11,143 bases of DNA from an uncultured bacterium. GTDB lineage: Bacteria; Actinomycetota; Actinomycetes; S36-B12. Shown here one piece after another: positions 1-7,385 of this stretch (the stretch's first letter is position 1; every line of letters starts with the position of its first letter). The stretch covers positions 1 through 11,143 of the forward strand of contig CAIVQM010000246.1 in the NCBI GenBank assembly GCA_903908025.1, in the 5' to 3' direction. Position numbers and translations under genes: made by a program. The notes beneath the pieces are model-generated. The model was not told the DNA's origin and ran no database searches. It saw nothing but the letters and a program-made list of their open reading frames with translations.

Positions 1-525
1 CCCGATCGGGAACGCGAGGTTCGAGTGCTTGTCGACGCGGAACTCGATCTTGCCGCCCTTGATCTCCGTAACCGCCTTGGCGACATCCATCGTCACCGTG
101 CCGGTCTTCGGGTTCGGCATGAGCCCACGCGGTCCAAGGACCTTGCCCAGGGTGCCGACCTTGCCCATGAGATCGGGCGTGGCCACGGCGGCGTCGAAGT
201 CGGTCCAGCCGCCCTAGACCTTCTCGATCATGTCGTCGCCACCCACGAAGTCGGCGCCGGCGGCGCGCGCCTCTTCAGCCTTCTCGCCGTTGGCGAAGAC
301 CAGGACCCGGGCGGTCTTGCCGGTGCCGTGCGGAAGGTTGACGGTGCCGCGCACCATCTGGTCGGCCTTGCGGGGGTCGACACCGAGGCGCATGGACACC
401 TCGACGGTGGGGTCGAACTTGGTCGCCGTGGTCTCCTTGACCAGGCGCACAGCCTGGAGGGGGGCGTACAGCCCGTCGGCGTCGATCTTCTCTACTGCGG
501 CCCGGTAGGCCTTGCTGCGCTTCAT
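1..525 (-). CDS. rplA: 50S ribosomal protein L1, interrupted by an in-frame amber codon and cut by the window edge
   Basis: L1 binds 23S rRNA at the mobile L1 stalk, helps release deacylated tRNA, and in many bacteria represses its own operon by binding mRNA. The reading frame starts at ATG 525 with AAGGAG five bases upstream. Residues 1-103 are typical L1 ([36 protein letters not shown]). Codon 104 (216-214) is TAG. The same frame then continues with perfect L1 sequence to position 1 ([44 protein letters not shown]). Family members have Gln at codon 104 (EKIQGGW), so one C-to-T change (CAG to TAG) explains it. About 60 C-terminal residues of the usual ~235 lie outside the window. It is the last visible gene after rplK. 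It could be a sequencing error, a real nonsense mutation or a suppressed stop. Identity is certain; whether it is functional is not. Confidence 0.93.
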
Positions 526-590
526 GTCTGCTCCTTCGCAGGTCGTGGTTGGCGAGCCGCGCTGGCTCTCCCACGGTTGGTGGTTGGTTA

Positions 591-639
591 CTCGGCTACG
601 CCGAGACGGTCCTATGCGCCTCGGCTACGCCGAGACGGT
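591..639 (-). repeat. 20-bp direct repeat, each copy a small hairpin, spanning the rplK stop codon
   Basis: The 20-mer ctcggctacgccgagacggt occurs exactly at 591-610 and again at 620-639, 29 bases apart. The right copy holds the last codons and TAG stop of rplK; the left copy repeats them in the rplK-rplA spacer. Each copy contains the inverted repeat CTCGGC-GTA-GCCGAG (6-bp stem, 3-base loop), so the minus-strand mRNA would carry two tandem hairpins before rplA. It may be a local duplication. A role in setting the L11:L1 ratio is inference only. Confidence 0.8.
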
Positions 640-1059
640 GATACCCATCTGGCGGGCGGTGCCCTCGATGATCTTCATCGCGGCCTCGACGTCATTGGCG
701 TTGAGGTCGGGCATCTTGGTCTCGGCGATCTCGCGGACCTGGGCCTTGGTGATCGAGCCGGCCTTGGTCTTGTTCGGGATGCCCGATCCCTTCTCCACAC
801 CAGCGGCCTTGAGGATCAGGCGCGAGGCGGGAGGGGTCTTCAGGACGAAGTCGAACGAGCGATCCTCGTAGACCGTGATCTCCACAGGGATGACGCTGCC
901 GCGCTGGTTCTCCGTGGCGGCGTGGTATGCCTTGCAGAACTCCATGATGTTGACGCCGTGCTGGCCCAGTGCCGGGCCGACGGGCGGCGCCGGGTTGGCC
1001 GCGCCTGCCTGGATCTGGAGCTTGATCAGGCCGGCAACCTTCTTCTTCTTCGGTGCCAT
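625..1059 (-). CDS. rplK: 50S ribosomal protein L11
   Basis: L11 sits at the base of the L7/L12 stalk, binds the GTPase-associated region of 23S rRNA, and is needed for factor-dependent GTP hydrolysis and RelA-type sensing. The 144 residues match the usual length (about 142). The N-terminal domain has a lysine-rich start ([19 protein letters not shown]) and the proline-rich [14 protein letters not shown] motif (residues 25-38) where thiopeptides act. A KTPPAS hinge (74-79) leads to the rRNA-binding C-terminal domain ([26 protein letters not shown]). ATG 1059 has AAGGA upstream (1071-1075). The gene lies 74 bases after nusG and 99 before rplA, the standard order. Its TAG stop lies inside a duplicated 20-mer. 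No missing residues are visible. Confidence 0.98.
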   Translation of the reverse strand: MAPKKKKVAGLIKLQIQAGAANPAPPVGPALGQHGVNIMEFCKAYHAATENQRGSVIPVEITVYEDRSFDFVLKTPPASRLILKAAGVEKGSGIPNKTKAGSITKAQVREIAETKMPDLNANDVEAAMKIIEGTARQMGITVSA

Positions 1060-1086
1060 GGTGTGTCGGGTCCTTCGTTGTCGTTG

Positions 1087-1109
1087 CCTCGAAGGCGGCG
1101 CCCTCGAGG
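1087..1109 (-). promoter_or_regulatory. Inverted repeat in the rplK leader, candidate mRNA structure
   Basis: Between the nusG stop and rplK start the minus-strand RNA has CCTCGA and TCGAGG arms (1109-1104 and 1092-1087) around an 11-base GC-rich loop, ending about 27 bases before the rplK ATG. In E. coli, L1 represses its operon by binding the rplK translation-start region, so this is where such a site would lie. I cannot recognise a specific L1-binding motif here; the role is inference. Confidence 0.35.
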
Positions 1110-1133
1110 ATCGTGCCGGTGGAGCTAGTCGTG

Positions 1134-2033
1134 CTAGTTCTTGACGACCTGGCTGAAGGCCAGTTCGACAGGGGTCTCGCGACCGAAGATCTCCACGAGG
1201 CCGGTGATCTTCTGCGCCTCGATGTTGATCTCGGAGATGCTGGCATGGAGGGTGGCGAACGGGCCATCGACCACGGTGACGGAGTCGCCGACCGCGAAGT
1301 CGATCTCCACCTGCTGGGCGGGAGCAAGGCCGCCGGACGAGGAGGTACCGCCACCGGCGGTGGCCTTCTTCTCGGGCACGGGGGCCAGGATCCCGACGAC
1401 CTCGTCGAGCGACAGCGGCGCGGGCTGGTGGCCGTGGCCGACGAAGCCGGTGACGCCCGGGGTATGCCGGATGGCGCCCCAGGACTCGTCGGTCAGGTCC
1501 ATGCGAACGAGGACGTAGCCGGGGAACTTGTTGCGGCGGACGAGCTTGCGCACGCCGCTCTTGATCTCCGTGACCTCCTCCATCGGCACCTCGACCTGGA
1601 AGATGTAGTCCTCCATGTTCATGGTGGTGATGCGGGTCTCGATATTGCCCTTGACCTTGTTCTCGTAGCCGGCGTAGGAGTGGATGACGTACCAGTCACC
1701 GGGAGAGATGCGCATCTGCTCACGGAACGCGACGGCCGGATCCTCTTCCTCCTCTTCCTCCTCAAGCTCCTCGGCCTCTTCGGCCTCAGCAACGAGCTCT
1801 TCGGCCTCAGCCACGACCTCGAGCTCGGCCTCAGCTTCCTCAAGCTCAGCCTCTGCTTCGACAATGGCCTCCGCCTCGTCGATGGCCTCCTCGACCTCGA
1901 TGATCGCCTCGGCGATCTCCTCGGCGGCAAGCTCGTCGGCAGCGTCGGCCACGCCAACCTCGGCGGCGGCAGGTGCCGTCGCGAACGGGTCGGTCGTCGG
2001 GGTCGTGAGGTCCTGATCGGACACGGTGGTCAT
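1134..2033 (-). CDS. nusG: Transcription termination/antitermination protein NusG with long acidic N-terminal extension
   Basis: NusG binds RNA polymerase through its NGN domain and links it to Rho or ribosomal S10 through its KOW domain. The 299 residues split into: an Ala/Glu-rich acidic tail (about 25-98, ending in a run of seven Glu), the NGN domain (about 112-200; [36 protein letters not shown]), a Gly/Ser/Pro linker (201-245), and the KOW domain (246-299; [25 protein letters not shown]). E. coli NusG is about 181 residues; acidic N-terminal extensions are known in actinobacterial NusG. AAGGAG at 2040-2035 is only one base from ATG 2033. An in-frame GTG at 2024 has ten bases of spacing, so the start may be three residues later. 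It lies between secE and rplK, the expected order. Confidence 0.97.
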   Translation of the reverse strand: MTTVSDQDLTTPTTDPFATAPAAAEVGVADAADELAAEEIAEAIIEVEEAIDEAEAIVEAEAELEEAEAELEVVAEAEELVAEAEEAEELEEEEEEEDPAVAFREQMRISPGDWYVIHSYAGYENKVKGNIETRITTMNMEDYIFQVEVPMEEVTEIKSGVRKLVRRNKFPGYVLVRMDLTDESWGAIRHTPGVTGFVGHGHQPAPLSLDEVVGILAPVPEKKATAGGGTSSSGGLAPAQQVEIDFAVGDSVTVVDGPFATLHASISEINIEAQKITGLVEIFGRETPVELAFSQVVKN

Positions 2034-2092
2034 TCTCCTTGGGTCGAGAGCGGGGAAGCTTGCGTCAGGGGCACCTGGGGCTTCGGGCGGGA

Positions 2093-2350
2093 TCATCCGA
2101 AGACGAACAGCACTCCCCTGGTGAAAACGAAGTCGAATGCGGCGATGATCCCGGCCATCACGAGGACGAAGACGATCACGACCGTGGTGTAGGCGATGAG
2201 CTCCTTGCGGGTCGGCCAGATGACCTTGCGCAGCTCGGCGACGACCTGACGGATGAACAGCGCGAGTCGGGTGAACACGCTGCCCTCGGCGCGGTCCTTG
2301 CGACCATGCCCTTCCGCCCCGCGGTCGGGCAGGGCGTCGGTGTCCGTCAT
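2093..2350 (-). CDS. secE: Preprotein translocase subunit SecE
   Basis: SecE clamps SecY in the membrane translocon that exports unfolded proteins. The 85-residue protein is the short, single-span form usual in actinobacteria. It has a charged cytoplasmic N-terminus (1-25), the amphipathic helix and conserved hinge [16 protein letters not shown] (36-51, with W45, P46, T47), then one membrane span at about 53-74. ATG 2350 is preceded by an AGGAAGG-like site. It sits between tRNA-Trp and nusG, the most conserved secE context in bacteria, and is probably co-transcribed with nusG (59-base gap). Confidence 0.97.
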   Translation of the reverse strand: MTDTDALPDRGAEGHGRKDRAEGSVFTRLALFIRQVVAELRKVIWPTRKELIAYTTVVIVFVLVMAGIIAAFDFVFTRGVLFVFG

Positions 2351-2376
2351 GCCTTCCTACCTCTCGCTGCCAGCCT

Positions 2377-2391
2377 GCGGGATGCTCCCGC
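2377..2391 (-). promoter_or_regulatory. Short hairpin in the tRNA-Trp to secE leader
   Basis: A perfect inverted repeat (gcggga, tgc loop, tcccgc) lies in the 65-base leader between the tRNA-Trp 3' end and secE. There is no T-run after it on the minus strand, so it does not look like a terminator. It could mark RNA processing that frees the tRNA from the secE mRNA, or be chance in GC-rich DNA. Confidence 0.3.
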
Positions 2392-2415
2392 CGGCGGTCC
2401 TTCTTCGTTCCTTCG

Positions 2416-2488
2416 CAGGGCCGGAGGGACTTGAACCCCCAACCGCCGGTTTTGGAGACCGGTGCTCTACCAATTGAGCTACGACCCT
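2416..2488 (-). tRNA. tRNA-Trp (anticodon CCA)
   Basis: The minus strand folds into a complete 73-nt cloverleaf. The acceptor stem is AGGGTCG with CGGCCCT (one G-U), the D arm GCTC/GAGC, and the anticodon stem CCGGT/ACCGG with loop CTCCAAA, giving CCA. The T arm is GGGGG-TTCAAGT-CCCTC and the discriminator base is G. The 3' CCA is not encoded. It is located directly upstream of secE, the usual place for tRNA-Trp. Confidence 0.97.
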
Positions 2489-2639
2489 TCGGAGCCGTGA
2501 CCTGCAATCACTTGCCCGAGGGCAGGCTGCCGCCGACGTACTTCGAGGACGGAGTCTACGGTCCGTCCGTCAGCGCGGTCCAATCCGGTCACCCCCCACG
2601 GGGTTCGGGCCTGTCCCGACGGGCTGCAAGGATGAGCCC
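2489..2639. other. Divergent intergenic region between tRNA-Trp and the aminotransferase gene
   Basis: This 151-base gap, the longest gene-free stretch here, must hold promoters for both flanking transcripts. On the plus strand TACGGT (2557-2562) fits a weak -10 for the aminotransferase, without a good -35. AAGGA (2628-2632) is its ribosome binding site, seven bases before ATG 2640. A small inverted repeat TGCCC-GA-GGGCA lies near 2513-2524. I see no open reading frame or RNA gene. Confidence 0.4.
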
Positions 2640-3854
2640 ATGAGCACTGGAGCCGACCACCGCATCTCCCGGCGCATCGCCGCCATCACCGAGTCCGCGA
2701 CCCTGGCCGTCGATGCCAAGGCGAAGGCCCTGAAGGCCGCCGGCCGACCGGTAATCGGATTCGGGGCCGGCGAACCGGACTTTCCCACCCCCGACTACAT
2801 CGTCGAGGCCGCCATCGCCGCCTGTCGCGACCAGCGCTGGCACCGCTACACCCCTGCCGGTGGCCTGCCGGAGCTGAAGGAGGCCGTCGCGGTCAAGACC
2901 CATCGTGACTCGGGTTACGAGGTGTCGGCCAGCCAGGTGCTCGTGACCAACGGTGGCAAGCAGGCCCTCTACAACGCCTTCGCCACCCTGCTCGATCCGG
3001 GCGACGAGGTCCTCCTACCGGCCCCGTACTGGACTACCTACCCGGAATCGATCCGGCTGGCCGGGGGTGTCCCTGTCGAGATCATGACCGACGAGACCTC
3101 GGGCTACCGGGCAACCGTCGAGCAGCTCGAAGCCGCCCGCACCGATCGCACGAAGGTGCTGGTCTTCGTCTCACCGTCGAACCCGACCGGTGCCGTCTAC
3201 TCGCCCGCCGAGGTCAAGGCCATCGGCGAGTGGGCCGTGAGCCACGGACTGTGGGTCGTCACCGACGAGATCTACGAGCACCTCGTGTACGGCGATGCGA
3301 AGTTCACATCGATGCCCGTGCTCGTACCCGAGCTGGCCGACCGCTGCGTTGTCGTCAACGGGGTAGCGAAGACCTATGCCATGACGGGCTGGCGGGTGGG
3401 CTGGCTGATCGGGCCCGCCGATGTAGTCAAGGCCGCGACGAACCTGCAGTCACACGCGACCTCGAATGTCGCGAACATCTCGCAGATCGCTGCCCTCGCT
3501 GCCGTCAGCGGTGACCTGTCCGCCGTCAACGACATGAGGATCGCGTTCGACCGACGCCGGAAGCTGATCGTCGGGCTGCTGGACGCCATCCCCGGCGTCA
3601 CCTGCCCGATGCCGGAGGGCGCCTTCTACGTTTACCCGTCGGTCCGCGACATCGTCGGCCGCACCCTGCGCGGCAGCACGATCGAATCGTCCGCGCAGTT
3701 GGCCGGGCTCATCCTCGACGAGGTCGAGGTGGCGGTCGTGCCCGGTGAAGCCTTCGGCACGCCCGGCTACCTACGGCTGTCGTACGCCACATCGGACTCC
3801 GACATCACCGAGGGCGTGGGCCGGATGGCAGCCCTGCTCGCCGAGGCGAACTAG
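2640..3854 (+). CDS. aspC: Class I pyridoxal-phosphate aminotransferase, aspartate aminotransferase type
   Basis: Transfers the amino group of aspartate to 2-oxoglutarate, giving oxaloacetate and glutamate; cytosolic. The 404 residues match the bacterial I-gamma (Thermus-like) aspartate aminotransferase subgroup. Visible features are [10 protein letters not shown] (43-52), [14 protein letters not shown] (69-82), TNGGKQAL (103-110), the cofactor Asn in SPSNPTG (N181), [10 protein letters not shown] with D209 and Y212, the Schiff-base lysine K244 in [14 protein letters not shown], and substrate-carboxylate R379 in YLRLSYA. Some members also accept aromatic acids or prephenate, so the exact substrate is not proven. 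ATG 2640 has AAGGA seven bases upstream. It is divergent from tRNA-Trp/secE and ends 29 bases from the convergent secreted-protein gene. This is its usual actinobacterial location next to secE. It is a single-gene plus-strand unit. Confidence 0.94.
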   Translation: MSTGADHRISRRIAAITESATLAVDAKAKALKAAGRPVIGFGAGEPDFPTPDYIVEAAIAACRDQRWHRYTPAGGLPELKEAVAVKTHRDSGYEVSASQVLVTNGGKQALYNAFATLLDPGDEVLLPAPYWTTYPESIRLAGGVPVEIMTDETSGYRATVEQLEAARTDRTKVLVFVSPSNPTGAVYSPAEVKAIGEWAVSHGLWVVTDEIYEHLVYGDAKFTSMPVLVPELADRCVVVNGVAKTYAMTGWRVGWLIGPADVVKAATNLQSHATSNVANISQIAALAAVSGDLSAVNDMRIAFDRRRKLIVGLLDAIPGVTCPMPEGAFYVYPSVRDIVGRTLRGSTIESSAQLAGLILDEVEVAVVPGEAFGTPGYLRLSYATSDSDITEGVGRMAALLAEAN

Positions 3855-3883
3855 CGGCCTGCTGCTGGCGCACCCACAGAAGG

Positions 3884-4270
3884 TCAGCCAACGCCGATGC
3901 CGACGGGCTCACCGGGGGCCCAGGTGATTGACCGGAAGCATGTCCAGCCCCCCGTGCCACCGGCTGGCCAGCGCTCCCATGACTTGCTCCAGTGGTTCTC
4001 CGACTGGTCCCAGTCAGCCTGCCATGCGATCTCGAGTTCCTTCGGCACCACGCATGGAGCCTCGAAGGTGGGGCGCTGGAACGACTGAAACCACACCTGC
4101 GCCGCAGCGGGTACCGGCGGATCGCCCGGCACTCCCGCCTGCGCCTGGGACGCGAGCCCCACGGCGACGATCGCACCCGTAGTGAGGCTGATGACGGCTG
4201 CGACGGCAACTCGGCTGAAGGTCATGCGCGAAAGGCTACGGTCCCGGGTCCGCAAAGTCGCGGTGAGCAC
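3884..4270 (-). CDS. Small Trp-rich secreted protein of unknown function
   Basis: I do not assign this to a named family. The 128-residue product has an Arg-rich N-terminus, a hydrophobic core (about 20-40) and an Ala-X-Ala site (SQAQA, cleavage after residue 45): a signal peptide with a long n-region. The mature ~83 residues contain eight Trp (60, 83, 87, 94, 98, 101, 109, 117), two Cys (73, 111) that could form a disulfide, and a Gly/Trp segment GGTGGWTCFRSITWA (104-118). GTG 4270 shares its G with the murB stop (TAGTG) and has GGAG five bases upstream, so translation is probably coupled to murB. ATG 4225 is an alternative start giving a shorter signal peptide but has no clear ribosome binding site. 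Its position behind murB suggests an envelope role, by inference only. Confidence 0.75.
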   Translation of the reverse strand: MLTATLRTRDRSLSRMTFSRVAVAAVISLTTGAIVAVGLASQAQAGVPGDPPVPAAAQVWFQSFQRPTFEAPCVVPKELEIAWQADWDQSENHWSKSWERWPAGGTGGWTCFRSITWAPGEPVGIGVG

Positions 4271-5301
4271 TAGCGCTCCAGCCCCACCAGGGTTGGCTCG
4301 ATGTCGAGTTCGATGCCGAACGCGTCGCGTACGCGCGTCGTGACGGCGCTCGCGAGGTCGAGGATGTCGGCAGCATGCGCATTCCCACGGTTGGTCAGGG
4401 CCAACGTGTGCTTACTCGAGATCGCCGCGCGTGAGTCAGCGGCTACGGAGAAGCCCTTGGCGATGCCCGCGTTCTCGATGAGCCAGGCGGCGCTGAGCTT
4501 CACTCCGTCGGCGGCCGGATAGCGCGGGCAGTCTGCGGGAATCCCAGCGGCGACCTCGTCCGTGACGATCGGGTTCGTGAAGAAGGAGCCCGCACTCCAC
4601 GTGTCGTGGTCGGCATCTTCGAGCACCATGCCCTTGCGTCCGCGCAGGACGAGAACGGCCGCACGGATGTCGGCCAGGGATGCCTCGTCGCCTACCGAGA
4701 CGCCCATCTCCTGGGCCAGTTCGGCGTAGCGCACGAAGCCGCGGCCGCCGGAGATCAGCCGCATAGAGACGCTCAGTACCACCCAGCGAGCCGGGTCGCG
4801 CTTGAAGACGCTGGTCCGGTAGCCGAACCCGCAGGCGGCGTTGTCGAGTCGGCGCACGGCCCCGGTCGTGCGATCCAGCACGCGGACCGAATGGACCACC
4901 TGCGAGACCTCCTGGCCGTAGGCGCCAACATTCTGGATGGGGGTGGCTCCCGTGCGACCCGGGATACCCGACAGTGCCTCCACCCCGGCCCAGCCGCGAG
5001 TGACCAGGTGGGCCAGGACGGTGTCCCAGTTCTCGCCTGCGGCGATCGTGACGGTGGCACCCGACTCGTCGGTATCGGCTGCCAGACCACGGGTCGCGAT
5101 CTCCACGACGGTGCCGGCGAAGCCTTCATCGGACACCAGCAGATTGCTGCCGCCCCCCACGAGGAGCACCGGAATCCCCTCGGCGTCCGCCCGGGTGACA
5201 GCTAGGACGAGCTCGGACTCCGTGCGGGCGACCACCCATGCGGATGCGGGTCCCCCGATGCGAAGCGTGGTGCTCTCGGCGAGCGTTCGAGGGGTGGACA
5301 C
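4270..5301 (-). CDS. murB: UDP-N-acetylmuramate dehydrogenase MurB
   Basis: MurB reduces UDP-GlcNAc-enolpyruvate to UDP-MurNAc with NADPH and FAD, the second committed step of peptidoglycan synthesis. The 343 residues match type I (E. coli-like) MurB (342). Visible features are STTLRIGGPA (10-19), the FAD loop VLLVGGGSNLLVSD (45-58), GIPGRTGATPIQNVGAYGQE (112-131), YRTSVFK with active-site R162, the proton donor Ser239 in AGSFFTNPIV, and Glu335 in EPTLVG. These correspond to R159, S229 and E325 of E. coli. The GTG 5301 start gives VSTPRTLAESTTLRIGG; an in-frame GTG at 5310 is also possible, and an AGGGTGG stretch precedes 5301. It lies ten bases after the glycosyltransferase gene and overlaps the secreted-protein start by one base. 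Confidence 0.96.
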   Translation of the reverse strand: MSTPRTLAESTTLRIGGPASAWVVARTESELVLAVTRADAEGIPVLLVGGGSNLLVSDEGFAGTVVEIATRGLAADTDESGATVTIAAGENWDTVLAHLVTRGWAGVEALSGIPGRTGATPIQNVGAYGQEVSQVVHSVRVLDRTTGAVRRLDNAACGFGYRTSVFKRDPARWVVLSVSMRLISGGRGFVRYAELAQEMGVSVGDEASLADIRAAVLVLRGRKGMVLEDADHDTWSAGSFFTNPIVTDEVAAGIPADCPRYPAADGVKLSAAWLIENAGIAKGFSVAADSRAAISSKHTLALTNRGNAHAADILDLASAVTTRVRDAFGIELDIEPTLVGLER

Positions 5302-5311
5302 ACTTGCCACC

Positions 5312-6280
5312 CTAGGTGACAGGCGATACCGACGACGGGGCGGTGCGCGGCCGGAGCGCATCCGGGTGGCCGCGGAAGCGTTGCAGCAGCCGGTCATATG
5401 TCCGTCGCGACTCCCGATCCCGGTACTCCGGATCGCTGTCGTGGTACCCATGGTGACGCTCCTGATGCACGGGAAGTCCCGCAGGTCCGGCCACGAGTCG
5501 GCCACCGGCCTCGCGCATCGCCAGGCACCACTCCATGTCGGCGTTGCGGTAGAAGCGGGCCTTCGGGTGCGGTGGGCTGGCTAGTGCGGCGGCCCTGCGC
5601 ACGACGAGTAGGTAGCCCAGCAGCGCATCGACATCGCCGGGGCCGGCGTCGACGAAGGACCGCCAGTTGTCGGCTAGGTCGACATCGACCCCGCGCCAGC
5701 CTGCAGCGACCACCGACGCGTCGTCGAGCAGTTCGAGCAGCGGCGTGAGCGCATCACCGTCGAGCACGGTCGAGATGTCCATGACGGCGATCACGTCGGG
5801 CGCGCACGCCTGCATCAGCGCCGTGAGCGACGAGCTCCAGCCCGCCTGCGCCATCGTCGACGCGGCATGCAGGTCGATCACCCGAGTCGGATGGTCCTGG
5901 GCGAGGCGATGCAGTTCGAGCCCCGCGCCGTCGACGTTGCCGAGGTCGAGGGCGACCACGACGACATCGTCGGGGGTGTGCCGCAGCAGTGCCTCTACGC
6001 AGGTGCGGCCGTCGTCGGCCCAACCGTCGACCAGCAACGCGACCGCACATCGGGCATCTGCCGCGAATGTTGCATCACCGAGCCGGTCGAGAGTCACGAC
6101 ATCGAACGGTGGCCGCGGCGCCAGCGCATAGCCGGCAGGAGTGTCGGTAACGACGAACCCGAGTGCGGCAATCTCGTCGCGCAGCGCATCAGACCGCGCG
6201 AAGTCCTTGGCACTGCGGGCTTCCGCTCGCTGCTCGGCGAGCGCGACGACCTCGGCCGGGGGCTGGGCGGAGTCGGCCAT
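5312..6280 (-). CDS. Two-domain glycosyltransferase (GT2-like) with CysRS-tail-like N-terminus
   Basis: The 322-residue product has two parts. Residues 8-55 ([39 protein letters not shown]) resemble the C-terminal tail of cysteinyl-tRNA synthetase. Residues about 76-305 look like a GT-A glycosyltransferase of family 2: [10 protein letters not shown] strand, [20 protein letters not shown] around the metal-binding site, [11 protein letters not shown] acceptor region, [19 protein letters not shown], and a His-rich [10 protein letters not shown] with a final [18 protein letters not shown]. The usual Asp-X-Asp is DIS (168-170), so metal binding may be altered or use other residues. Donor and acceptor are unknown. 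No membrane span is visible. ATG 6280 follows the hadB-like stop by two bases without a clear ribosome binding site, suggesting coupling; murB follows by ten bases, so an envelope or sugar-transfer role is plausible. Confidence 0.82.
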   Translation of the reverse strand: MADSAQPPAEVVALAEQRAEARSAKDFARSDALRDEIAALGFVVTDTPAGYALAPRPPFDVVTLDRLGDATFAADARCAVALLVDGWADDGRTCVEALLRHTPDDVVVVALDLGNVDGAGLELHRLAQDHPTRVIDLHAASTMAQAGWSSSLTALMQACAPDVIAVMDISTVLDGDALTPLLELLDDASVVAAGWRGVDVDLADNWRSFVDAGPGDVDALLGYLLVVRRAAALASPPHPKARFYRNADMEWCLAMREAGGRLVAGPAGLPVHQERHHGYHDSDPEYRDRESRRTYDRLLQRFRGHPDALRPRTAPSSVSPVT

Positions 6281-6282
6281 CG

Positions 6283-6711
6283 TCAGCCGAGCCGTACGAC
6301 AGCACGCGGATTGCCGAGCACCGTGACGCCGTCGCACAGCACGGTGAGCGAGACCTGCGCGGTGCCGTCGTCGTTGACCGCAGTGACCTTGCCCGTGACC
6401 TCGACCGTCGCGCCATCGGCATCGTCGGGGACGACGACCGGGCGTGTGAACTTCGTGCCGAACTCGACAACCGCACCCGGGTCGCCCAGCCAGTCCGTGA
6501 GGACGCGGCCGGCGAGCGCCATCGTGAGCATGCCGTGCGCGATGACATTGGGCAGGCCCACCGACGTGGCGAATCGCTCGTTCCAGTGGATGAAGTTGAA
6601 GTCGCCCGACGCGCCGGCGTACCGGACGAGACCGGCCCGGTCGACACGGAATGCCTGGGCCGGAAGCAGGGTGCCGACCTCGACGTCGGCGAGGCGGACG
6701 CGGCTGGTCAT
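6283..6711 (-). CDS. hadB: MaoC-like (hot-dog) dehydratase, HadB-type catalytic subunit
   Basis: In mycobacteria, HadAB is the 3-hydroxyacyl-ACP dehydratase of FAS-II; HadB carries the active site. This 142-residue protein has the hydratase-2 motif GDFNFIHWN with catalytic D37 and H42, followed by [17 protein letters not shown] (52-68), and closely parallels HadB in length and layout. ATG 6711 overlaps the hadA-like stop (ATGA), the mark of translational coupling and a heterodimer. The place after rpmG and before murB matches other actinobacteria. No hadC copy is present here. In a lineage without mycolic acids the substrate may be other 3-hydroxyacyl thioesters; nothing in the window shows mycolate synthesis. 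Confidence 0.9.
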   Translation of the reverse strand: MTSRVRLADVEVGTLLPAQAFRVDRAGLVRYAGASGDFNFIHWNERFATSVGLPNVIAHGMLTMALAGRVLTDWLGDPGAVVEFGTKFTRPVVVPDDADGATVEVTGKVTAVNDDGTAQVSLTVLCDGVTVLGNPRAVVRLG

Positions 6712-7163
6712 GAGTCGTCCTCAATACCGCGGGAGATGAGCAGGGTGGTCGCCGAAACCACATGTTCTCCGGCGACGGTGGTCACGTCACCGCGGGTGGT
6801 GACCATGTCGTTCCCGGCCATCGTCCGCACGGCCTCGATGGTCACGGTCACAACGAGCTCGTCGCCGGCGACGACCGGACGGGAGTAGGCGAAGCGCTGC
6901 TCACCGTGGACGACCCGCGTGTAGTCGAGGCCGAGGCCGGGATCCTTCACGGCCGCCGTTGCCGCCTTCATCGCCATGACCACCGGGAAGGTCGGTGGCG
7001 CGACCAGGTCGGCGTAGCCAAGTGCGTTCGCCGCAGCCAGGTCATGGCAGGCGGGGTTGAGATCGCCGATAGCCGTGGCGAACTCGCGGATCTTCTCCCG
7101 CCCGACCAGATAGGCCGGCCCCGGCGGGTACGTCCGTCCGACGTACTCCGGATTGACTGCCAT
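6708..7163 (-). CDS. hadA: MaoC-like dehydratase, HadA-type partner subunit
   Basis: The 151-residue protein is the FAS1-type dehydratase N-terminal/HadA-type hot-dog protein that pairs with HadB, forms part of the acyl-binding channel and is generally taken as non-catalytic. Features are the N-terminal [35 protein letters not shown] (20-34), then DLNPACHD at the place of the active-site loop, [13 protein letters not shown] (56-68) and the hot-dog strand [13 protein letters not shown]. The loop has D34 and H40 six apart rather than the five of D37 and H42 in the partner, which fits a non-catalytic role. ATG 7163 was chosen because the family begins about here; its upstream sequence has no strong ribosome binding site. 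It is 32 bases after rpmG, and its stop overlaps the hadB-like start by four bases. Confidence 0.9.
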   Translation of the reverse strand: MAVNPEYVGRTYPPGPAYLVGREKIREFATAIGDLNPACHDLAAANALGYADLVAPPTFPVVMAMKAATAAVKDPGLGLDYTRVVHGEQRFAYSRPVVAGDELVVTVTIEAVRTMAGNDMVTTRGDVTTVAGEHVVSATTLLISRGIEDDS

Positions 7164-7195
7164 GGGACTCGACGCCGTCGTGGACGAGACGTCGA

Positions 7196-7363
7196 CTAGC
7201 GGGTTTCCTTGTGGTTCGTGTGCTTGCGGCAGTTCGGGCAGAACTTCTTCGCCTCGAGCCGGTCGGGATCGTTGCGACGGTTCTTCTTGGTGATGTAGTT
7301 GCGATGCTTGCAGTCCTCGCACGCCATCGTGATCTTCGGCCGGACGTCGGTTGCCTTTGCCAC
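7196..7363 (-). CDS. rpmG: 50S ribosomal protein L33 (zinc-binding form)
   Basis: L33 is a small protein of the large subunit near the E site. The 55-residue frame starts at GTG 7363 ([20 protein letters not shown]), with GAGGAAG five bases upstream; a longer frame from an upstream ATG adds non-family sequence and was rejected. C15, C18, C42 and C45 form two CXXC pairs, so this is the Zn-containing C+ form. Many actinobacteria also have a zinc-free copy elsewhere under Zur control. Here it follows tRNA-Thr and tRNA-Met, the conserved arrangement, and heads the hadAB-murB gene row. No Zur-like palindrome is evident upstream, but two hairpins are. Confidence 0.97.
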   Translation of the reverse strand: MAKATDVRPKITMACEDCKHRNYITKKNRRNDPDRLEAKKFCPNCRKHTNHKETR

Positions 7364-7385
7364 TGGTCTTCCTCTTCCTTGATGC

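Noticed and set aside
214..216. Genome-wide reassignment of TAG to Gln as the explanation for the rplA stop
   Set aside because: TAG ends at least eight other genes in this window at exactly the expected C-termini.
1684..2016. Serine-rich plus-strand frame
   Set aside because: It is the complement of the Glu/Ala-rich NusG tail; the Ser run is only the reverse reading of GAG/GAA codons.
25..2192. Long plus-strand open frames opposite rplA, rplK and nusG (25-1128 and 1053-2192)
   Set aside because: They are antisense to certain ribosomal and nusG genes, have no family features, and long antisense frames are expected in GC-rich DNA.
5302..5505. Extended N-terminus of MurB from an ATG at 5505
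   Set aside because: The added residues overlap the glycosyltransferase gene in another frame and have no MurB similarity; the family starts near the GTG at 5301.
6281..6763. Extended N-terminus of the glycosyltransferase from 6763
   Set aside because: The extra region overlaps the hadB-like gene and is its shifted-frame shadow; the protein begins at ATG 6280.
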